Assembly: GCA_902787145.1 (NCBI GenBank)
Contig: CADAEZ010000009.1
Location: 1 to 37,859, forward strand
DNA from: an uncultured Ruminococcus sp.
GTDB lineage: Bacteria > Bacillota > Clostridia > Oscillospirales > Acutalibacteraceae
Length of the DNA stretch: 37,859 bases
Direction: 5' to 3'
The translations under genes were made by a program, and so were the position numbers. Within the stretch, counting starts at the first letter, position 1. Every line of letters begins with the position of its first letter. The notes under the pieces are model-generated. The model worked only from the letters and a program-made list of their open reading frames with translations, was not told the origin of the DNA and ran no database searches. Positions 32,395 to 37,859 of this stretch are shown here, piece by piece.

Positions 32395-32565
32395 CGTCAT
32401 TCCGAGCGGTGCTCAAAGAGCAAAACCGCAAAGCGGTTTAGTCGAGGAATCCCCGCCCTTTATATAGCGGAAGGACAATACACTAATCAATTTTCATCTG
32501 TCATTGTGGGATCCTTCGACTATTTCGTTGATGCGAAATTCGCTTCGCGACCGCTCAGGATGACG
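32395..32565. repeat. Family A element, copy 3 (171 bp)
   Basis: Inverted relative to copy 1 and of identical length: CGTCATTCCGAGCGG at the left, CCGCTCAGGATGACG at the right, with ACCGCAAAGCGGT and GCGAAATTCGCTTCGC palindromes inside. It fills the gap between the ftsH terminator and the uvrA promoter. Confidence 0.85.
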
Positions 32566-32594
32566 ACAGGATTGTGAATTTCACGTTAAAAACC

Positions 32595-32623
32595 TTGCTT
32601 TTTATCGCACAAACGTTTATACT
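32595..32623 (+). promoter_or_regulatory. uvrA promoter
   Basis: TTGCTT (32595-32600), 17 bp, TATACT (32618-32623). No LexA/DinR-type operator (GAAC-N4-GTTC) was noticed near it. Confidence 0.7.
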
Positions 32624-32656
32624 GTAAATGAAATATGTTTTTTATGGAGTAAAAAG

Positions 32657-35482
32657 ATGTCACAGGATAAAATAATAGTAAAAGGCGCTCGACAGCATAA
32701 CCTGAAGAATATTAACGTTACTATTCCGAGGGACAAGCTCGTTGTTATAACGGGACTTTCCGGATCGGGAAAAAGCTCGCTCGCCTTTGATACAATCTAC
32801 GCCGAGGGTCAGCGCCGCTATGTCGAGAGCCTTTCGTCATACGCCAGGATGTTCCTCGGTCAGTCAAACAAGCCCGATGTAGACGAGATCCAGGGGCTTT
32901 CTCCGGCGATTTCCATAGACCAGAAAACAACCTCGCACAATCCCCGTTCGACCGTCGGCACAGTTACCGAGATTTACGACTATCTGCGTCTTTTGTTCGC
33001 GCGAATCGGTATTCCTCACTGTCCGGTTTGCGGCCGCGAGATAAAGCAGCAGAGCGTCGACCAGATTGTCGACAAGGTTCTCTCGCTGGAGGAAGGCACA
33101 AAGATTCAGATTATGGCTCCGATTGTAAAGGGTAGAAAGGGTACCCAGCAGAAGGAGTTCGAAAAAGCGCGTAAATCCGGCTATGCCAGAGTCCGCGCCG
33201 ACGGCGAGATATACGACCTTTCCGAGAAAATCGAGCTCGAAAAAAACAAGAAGCATAACATAGATATTATCGTCGACAGGCTTGTCGTAAAGGACAGTAT
33301 ACGCTCGCGACTCGCCGATTCGATCGAGACCGCCTCGAAGCTTACAAGCGGACTTATAACCGTTAACGTGCTCGGCGGTGAGGACCTGTCTTTCTCCCAA
33401 AACTACGCTTGTCCCGAGCACGGCGTCAGCATAGATGAGCTGGCTCCAAGGATGTTTTCGTTTAACAATCCGTTCGGCGCATGTCCCAAATGTACGGGTC
33501 TCGGAGTTTTTCTCAAAGTAGACCCTCAGCTCATTATCCCGGATCCCGAACTCAGTATCGCTCAGGGCGGACTAAAGGGCAGCGGATGGGCGATGGAGGG
33601 CAACTCGATCGCCGAGATGTATTTTCAGGCGCTGGCTAAAAAGTATAAGTTTTCGCTTAACACTCCGCTGGGCGAGCTTCCGGATAAAATTATCGACATT
33701 CTGCTCTACGGCACCGGCGATGATGAGCTGCGGCTTGAGAGGCATATGCCATTCGGAGATGTGCGTATTATGAAGCGACCCTTTGAAGGAGTTATCGGCA
33801 ACCTTGAGAGACGATTCAGAGAGTCATCGAGCGCGTGGGTAAAGGATGAAATCCAGGGCTATATGGCGGAAATACCCTGTGATGAATGCGGCGGACAGAG
33901 ACTCTCAAAATCCAGCCTCGGAGTAACCGTCGGCGGCCTTAATATTATGCAGTTCTGTGATATGGCGGTAGTTGATTCGCTTGATTTTATAAAGAACTCT
34001 CAGCTTTCCGAGCGTGAAAGGTTTATCGGAAAAGCTGTTTTTAAGGAGATAAAGGAACGTCTCAATTTTCTCAATAGTGTGGGACTGGGATATCTGACGC
34101 TTTCGCGTTCCAGCGAAACCTTGTCCGGCGGCGAAAGCCAGCGTATCAGGCTCGCTACACAGATAGGTTCCTCGCTAATGGGAGTAATGTATGTGCTCGA
34201 CGAGCCGAGCATCGGACTTCATCAGCGCGACAACGAAAAGCTGCTCGGTACGCTCAAGCACCTGCGAGACGTCGGCAATACCGTAATAGTAGTAGAACAC
34301 GATGAGGAAACAATGTACGCCGCCGACCATATTATCGACATCGGTCCCGGAGCGGGCATCCACGGCGGAGAGGTGATAGCTACCGGCACCGTTGAGGATA
34401 TAAAAAAGTGCAGCAACTCGGTTACAGGTCAGTATCTAAGCGGTCAGCGTACTATTCCGGTTCCCGATAAACGAAGAAAGGGCAACGGCAACTTCCTTGA
34501 GATCAGGGGAGCCGCGCAGAACAACCTTAAAAATATCAATGTCAAAATACCTCTCGGAGAATTCGTGTGTGTTACAGGCGTTTCCGGTTCGGGCAAAAGC
34601 TCGCTCGTCAACGAAATCCTGTACAAAAAGCTTGCCACCGAGCTTAACCGCGCCAAAATGAGAGCAGGTAAGCACAAGAGTATAAAGGGGCTCGAACATC
34701 TTGACAAGGTTATCAACATAAACCAAAGTCCGATCGGAAGAACTCCTCGCTCAAACCCTGCGACCTATACCGGTGTATTTACCGATATACGCAGCCTCTT
34801 TGCCTCGACCCAGGAGGCTAAAATGCGCGGTTATTCCCAGAGCCGTTTTTCGTTCAACGTAAAGGGCGGACGATGCGAGGCCTGTCAGGGCGACGGTATT
34901 ATCAAGATAGAGATGCATTTTTTGCCCGACGTATACGTTCCGTGCGATGTGTGCAAGGGAAGACGCTATAACCACGAAACCCTTGAGGTTAAGTACAAGG
35001 GAAAGTCGATTCACGACGTGCTGGAGATGACCGTAGAGGAGGGACTGGAGTTTTTTAGCTCGATTCCGCGTATTGCAAGGAAACTGCAAACCCTTTATGA
35101 CGTTGGCCTCGGATATATAAAAATCGGCCAGCCGGCAACCACACTCTCCGGCGGCGAGGCTCAGCGAGTCAAACTTGCGACCGAGCTGGCAAAACGCAGT
35201 ACGGGACGTACAATATATATTTTGGATGAGCCTACGACAGGACTGCATATAGCGGATGTCCACAAGCTTATCGAGGTGCTGAACAAGCTCGTCGACACAG
35301 GCAACACGGTGGTAGTGATTGAGCATAACCTTGACCTGATAAAAATCAGCGACCATATCATAGACCTGGGTCCTGAGGGAGGCAGTAACGGCGGTGAGAT
35401 TGTCGCCCAGGGAACTCCCGAAAAGGTTGCCAAGAACGAAAAATCGTATACCGGTATGTATCTTAAAAAGGTGCTTAAATAG
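32657..35482 (+). CDS. uvrA: Excinuclease ABC subunit A (UvrA)
   Basis: A 941-residue damage-recognition ATPase of nucleotide excision repair. Two ABC modules: Walker [10 protein letters not shown] (33-41) and GVSGSGKSS (near 643), signature [12 protein letters not shown] (near 490) and [12 protein letters not shown] (near 830). Zinc-binding CxxC pairs are seen in [30 protein letters not shown] and [10 protein letters not shown]. The length is normal. GGAG precedes the ATG. It has its own promoter; uvrB is not in the window. Confidence 0.97.
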   Translation: MSQDKIIVKGARQHNLKNINVTIPRDKLVVITGLSGSGKSSLAFDTIYAEGQRRYVESLSSYARMFLGQSNKPDVDEIQGLSPAISIDQKTTSHNPRSTVGTVTEIYDYLRLLFARIGIPHCPVCGREIKQQSVDQIVDKVLSLEEGTKIQIMAPIVKGRKGTQQKEFEKARKSGYARVRADGEIYDLSEKIELEKNKKHNIDIIVDRLVVKDSIRSRLADSIETASKLTSGLITVNVLGGEDLSFSQNYACPEHGVSIDELAPRMFSFNNPFGACPKCTGLGVFLKVDPQLIIPDPELSIAQGGLKGSGWAMEGNSIAEMYFQALAKKYKFSLNTPLGELPDKIIDILLYGTGDDELRLERHMPFGDVRIMKRPFEGVIGNLERRFRESSSAWVKDEIQGYMAEIPCDECGGQRLSKSSLGVTVGGLNIMQFCDMAVVDSLDFIKNSQLSERERFIGKAVFKEIKERLNFLNSVGLGYLTLSRSSETLSGGESQRIRLATQIGSSLMGVMYVLDEPSIGLHQRDNEKLLGTLKHLRDVGNTVIVVEHDEETMYAADHIIDIGPGAGIHGGEVIATGTVEDIKKCSNSVTGQYLSGQRTIPVPDKRRKGNGNFLEIRGAAQNNLKNINVKIPLGEFVCVTGVSGSGKSSLVNEILYKKLATELNRAKMRAGKHKSIKGLEHLDKVININQSPIGRTPRSNPATYTGVFTDIRSLFASTQEAKMRGYSQSRFSFNVKGGRCEACQGDGIIKIEMHFLPDVYVPCDVCKGRRYNHETLEVKYKGKSIHDVLEMTVEEGLEFFSSIPRIARKLQTLYDVGLGYIKIGQPATTLSGGEAQRVKLATELAKRSTGRTIYILDEPTTGLHIADVHKLIEVLNKLVDTGNTVVVIEHNLDLIKISDHIIDLGPEGGSNGGEIVAQGTPEKVAKNEKSYTGMYLKKVLK

Positions 35483-35510
35483 AATCAGGCAGAGATGTTA
35501 CAAAGCAGCT

Positions 35511-35555
35511 GTCATCTGTCATTTGGAGATCCTTCGGCAGGCTCAGGATGACGAA
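35511..35555. repeat. Partial family A element (one end only)
   Basis: CATCTGTCATTTGGAGATCCTTCG...GGCTCAGGATGACG resembles the right end of family A copies 2 and 3; the rest is absent. Confidence 0.6.
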
Positions 35556-35571
35556 ATATACTATAATTATA

Positions 35572-35999
35572 AATTCAGGCAGAGAGCGAAATCTTTGCCT
35601 GAATTGTTATGTACGATTATATTTAAAATCTTTCGCCGAGGTTTTCGAGTATGTCAATAAGGACCTTGCGGTCGGGTTTGACCTTACGCGTAGGTTAACA
35701 GGAGCAATCCGAACCTCGGTTTTGTCGGACAGCTTTCTGCCTACCCTTTGTTAAAATACTCGCAAACCCGTCAGGGTTTGCTGTGTTTTTGTCGCGGCTA
35801 GACAAAAATCTGCCTCGAACTTCTTATAACTTTAAACGGTTGGAATTTTAGACGATTTGCGGTGCGGAAAATGTTAGCAGGCTGGCGCCTGCTGGCGTTT
35901 GACAAGCCGTAAAGCGGCAAAATTACTCCGTATAAAGCGGGGCTCGGATTACTCCTGTTACCCTAACCTGCTTCATAATATGCTTCTTTAAGCCGTTCC
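35572..35999 (-). ncRNA. Candidate structured non-coding RNA (class unknown)
   Basis: In the 623-bp gap between uvrA and thyX. A closing stem pairs 35692-35712 with 35944-35969 in three blocks (AGGTTA/TAACCT, ACAGGAG/CTCCTGT, AATCCGA/TCGGATT). Inside are GCAAACCC/GGGTTTGC, TTTTTGTC/GACAAAAA, AGCAGGC/GCCTGCT and GCCG/CGGC hairpins. A minus-strand promoter precedes it. Outside the closing stem on the same strand are GACC-GCAA-GGTC (GNRA tetraloop) and a 10-bp AATTCAGGCA hairpin at 35572-35605 that could end the transcript. No long ORF fits. It might instead be a non-autonomous mobile element with 20-30-bp inverted ends. Confidence 0.4.
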
Positions 36000-36005
36000 G
36001 ATAAT

Positions 36006-36034
36006 ATTGTACGCTTTCAAAAAATGATAATCAA
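36006..36034 (-). promoter_or_regulatory. Minus-strand promoter of the candidate ncRNA
   Basis: On the minus strand, TTGATT (36029-36034), 17 bp, TACAAT (36006-36011). It overlaps the region just upstream of the thyX promoter, back to back. Confidence 0.45.
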
Positions 36035-36039
36035 AAATA

Positions 36040-36068
36040 TTGCTTTTTTCTCAACATAATGTTATACT
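36040..36068 (+). promoter_or_regulatory. thyX promoter
   Basis: TTGCTT (36040-36045), 17 bp, TATACT (36063-36068), with TG one base before the -10. Confidence 0.75.
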
Positions 36069-36105
36069 AAATAGGTATAGAATTTTGTAGAAAAAGGCGA
36101 TTGTT

Positions 36106-36903
36106 ATGAAACCAAAAGTAACCTTATTAGCTCATACTCCAAATCCGGAACAGGTAGTGGCGATGGCGGCCAAGCTTTGCTACGCGGCTTCCGATATTGA
36201 ACATATAAAAGAAGGTCTCGACGAGGAAAAAACCGCGGCCTTTATCAAGATGCTGTCCGACCTGGGTCACGGCAGTCCTGTTGAGCACGCTTCATTTACT
36301 TTCGGAATCGAGGGTATCAGCCGCGCCTGCTCACACCAGCTTGTGCGTCACCGTATCGCCTCTTATTCACAGCAGTCCCAGCGTTATGTGGACGGTACAA
36401 AGTTCGACTTTGTCACTCCGCCCGAGATAGAAAAGAATGAAAAGGCGTATAATGCCTACAAAAAGGTTATAGATATGCAGTCCGATGCCTACAGGGATAT
36501 CCGTGACTCTCTCGTGGCGGGATATATAAGGGAATTCGCTCCCGAACTCAACGGCACAGACGAGGAGATCATCGAGCGCTTTAAGGCCGATAATAAGGTT
36601 CAGTACAACGCTTTTGTCAAAAAGGCAAACGAGGACGCCCGTTTTGTGCTTCCCAACGCGTGTACCACAAAGATTATATGTACATTTAACACAAGAAGTC
36701 TCGAAAATTTCTTTGCCCACCGCTGCTGCAACCGCGCTCAGTGGGAAATCCGCGAGGTTGCCGAGCAGATGCTGCTTGAATGCCTTAAGGTAGCGCCGAA
36801 TCTTTTCGCCAAATGCGGACCTTCCTGTCTTTTCGGACCCTGTCCGGAGGGCAATATGTCCTGTGGCAAGGTAAAGGAAATGAGGCAAAAATATGGCAGG
36901 TAA
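36106..36903 (+). CDS. thyX: Flavin-dependent thymidylate synthase ThyX
   Basis: A 265-residue FAD enzyme that methylates dUMP to dTMP with methylene-tetrahydrofolate. The ThyX signature RHRIASYSQQSQRY (81-94) is complete. HGSPVEHASFTF and the C-terminal RTLENFF-like RSLENFFAHRCCNRAQWEIREVA also fit. The cysteine-rich end (FAKCGPSCLFGPCPEGNMSC) is common in clostridial ThyX. AAAAAGGCGAT lies before the ATG. The 3' end overlaps tmk by 11 bases, so consecutive steps to dTDP are made from one transcript. Confidence 0.96.
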   Translation: MKPKVTLLAHTPNPEQVVAMAAKLCYAASDIEHIKEGLDEEKTAAFIKMLSDLGHGSPVEHASFTFGIEGISRACSHQLVRHRIASYSQQSQRYVDGTKFDFVTPPEIEKNEKAYNAYKKVIDMQSDAYRDIRDSLVAGYIREFAPELNGTDEEIIERFKADNKVQYNAFVKKANEDARFVLPNACTTKIICTFNTRSLENFFAHRCCNRAQWEIREVAEQMLLECLKVAPNLFAKCGPSCLFGPCPEGNMSCGKVKEMRQKYGR

Positions 36904-37555
36904 GTTCGTAGTTATAGAGGGACTCGACGGCTCCGGAAAGGCTACCCAGACCGAGATACTGAAGAAAGAACTGGAAAAAAGAGGACAGAAGGTTACAAAG
37001 CTCACCTTCCCGGATTACGACAATCCGAGTTCAACCCTGGTGAGGATGTATCTTTCGGGCGAGTTTGGCGACAAGCCCTCGGACGTCAACGCTTATGCCG
37101 CGGCGGCCTTTTATACCGTTGACCGCGTGGCGAGTTACCTCAAGTTCTGGAAGGACGACTACGACAGCGGATGCGCTGTTCTCGCCGACCGCTATGCCAC
37201 ATCCAATATTATCTATCAGATGTCCAAGCTCCCCGAATCCGAGTGGGACGCTTATATTGAATTTCAGCAGGATTTTGAGTACAACAAGATAAAAGTACCA
37301 AAACCCGACTTAATAATATACCTCGACGTTGAGCCTGAGGTGTCGCAGAAGCTTATGTCCAAGAGATATTCGGGAGACGAAAGTAAAAAGGACTTGCACG
37401 AAAAAAACGTAAGCTTCCTGCTTAACTGCCGGAGATCCGCGCTTTTTGCCGCCGAAAAACTCGGCTGGAAGAAGATCTCCTGCACGCAAAACGGCGAAAT
37501 GCGTACCATAGAGGATATCGCGCAGGATATCCTGGGCGTATACGATAAGCTGTAA
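36893..37555 (+). CDS. tmk: Thymidylate kinase
   Basis: A 220-residue P-loop kinase phosphorylating dTMP to dTDP. The P-loop EGLDGSGKATQ (9-19), the DR motif in LADRYATSN, and the lid region (SKRYSGDESKKDLHE) are visible. The lid carries no extra arginine-rich insertion. The start overlaps the thyX 3' end, suggesting translational coupling. dTMP made by ThyX is its direct substrate. Confidence 0.93.
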   Translation: MAGKFVVIEGLDGSGKATQTEILKKELEKRGQKVTKLTFPDYDNPSSTLVRMYLSGEFGDKPSDVNAYAAAAFYTVDRVASYLKFWKDDYDSGCAVLADRYATSNIIYQMSKLPESEWDAYIEFQQDFEYNKIKVPKPDLIIYLDVEPEVSQKLMSKRYSGDESKKDLHEKNVSFLLNCRRSALFAAEKLGWKKISCTQNGEMRTIEDIAQDILGVYDKL

Positions 37556-37606
37556 ATCCCGAATACCTTTACTTCCGTGTAAAATCTGCGCGAAAAAGGG
37601 GTAAAT

Positions 37607-37859
37607 ATGTTAGATTTTAAAACGCCGGTTAAGGATGACCTGCCGTATATTCGCAGATTATGCGAGAATTATGGCACTATGGGCTGCGACTTTAACGCGT
37701 CCAACATCTTTCTCTGGAGAAATAAATATAATATAAAAATTTGTATATTTGACGGCTTTCTTGTGCTTTCATATTTCAGGGACGGAAAGCCGTGGGGCTA
37801 CTGCTTTCCGATAGGAGAGGGAGACCCCACCTCGGTTATTGCCGAGATTTTTAAGGACG
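37607..37859 (+). CDS. DUF2156 / phosphatidylglycerol lysyltransferase-type protein (5' part only)
   Basis: The first 84 codons of a gene running off the right edge. The ATG at 37607 follows AAAAAGGGG. The start MLDFKTPVKDDLPYIRRLCENY, then NASNIFLWRNKYNI and WGYCFPIGEG, matches the DUF2156 family, a GNAT-like fold related to the catalytic domain of lysyl-phosphatidylglycerol synthases. The role of the stand-alone form is not established. It follows tmk by 51 bp and may be co-transcribed. Confidence 0.75.
   Translation, partial: MLDFKTPVKDDLPYIRRLCENYGTMGCDFNASNIFLWRNKYNIKICIFDGFLVLSYFRDGKPWGYCFPIGEGDPTSVIAEIFKD

Noticed and set aside
35394..35754. Short plus-strand open frames after uvrA (88 and 68 codons)
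   Set aside because: No ribosome sites; they cross the uvrA end, a partial repeat and hairpin sequence, and show no protein-like pattern.

Overview
The window looks like chromosomal DNA of a Gram-positive, anaerobic, gut-type clostridium, most likely Ruminococcus or a close relative in the Oscillospiraceae. The signs are: a secreted protein with a type I dockerin and a CBM26-like starch-binding module, BspA-type leucine-rich-repeat and papain-like surface proteins with a lysine-rich C-terminal domain, ThyX instead of ThyA, RNase J and GdpP, and strong Shine-Dalgarno sites with extended -10 (TGN) promoters. The genus is an inference; no rRNA is present.

Layout. (1) Positions 1-4090, minus strand: an apparent operon of a YfhO-type polytopic membrane protein, an M20 dipeptidase and a truncated DUF975-like membrane protein. 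(2) 4438-7291: yfbR nucleotidase, an LCP (LytR-CpsA-Psr) cell-wall ligase, a small DUF6291 protein with a decayed tail-like sequence behind it, and a two-helix membrane protein. (3) 7407-13165: a GH13 alpha-amylase-type enzyme fused to DUF1653, a four-helix membrane protein, a DUF2804 protein, and a lipoprotein/O-antigen-ligase-like pair. Here four copies of a hairpin repeat (family B) sit between genes and often supply their stop codons. (4) 13645-20502: a surface/secretion block with a papain-family protease and an LRR protein behind a long structured leader, then a dockerin-bearing metallophosphoesterase. (5) 20503-21433: a repeat-rich stretch with tRNA-Pro(GGG) and a duplicated copy of its 3' half. 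(6) 21434-22406: nrdR, with a probable NrdR box in its own promoter, convergent with rnhA. (7) 22854-32278: a housekeeping run of RNase J, gdpP, rplI, dnaB, tilS, hpt and ftsH, the last with an apparent frameshift or deletion at its 3' end. (8) 32657-37859: uvrA, a 620-bp non-coding stretch that may encode a structured RNA on the minus strand, then thyX and tmk (overlapping) and the start of a DUF2156 gene.

Functional themes are nucleotide supply (yfbR, nrdR, hpt, thyX, tmk), DNA replication and repair (dnaB, rnhA, uvrA), RNA and protein quality control (RNase J, tilS, ftsH), c-di-AMP turnover (gdpP), and envelope or polysaccharide functions. No CRISPR array, transposase, integrase or recognised defence system was seen. 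The most unusual material is non-coding: three families of short inverted-repeat elements (A, B, C), a tRNA 3'-end duplication, an orphan candidate RNA upstream of thyX, and a structured leader before the papain-like protease.
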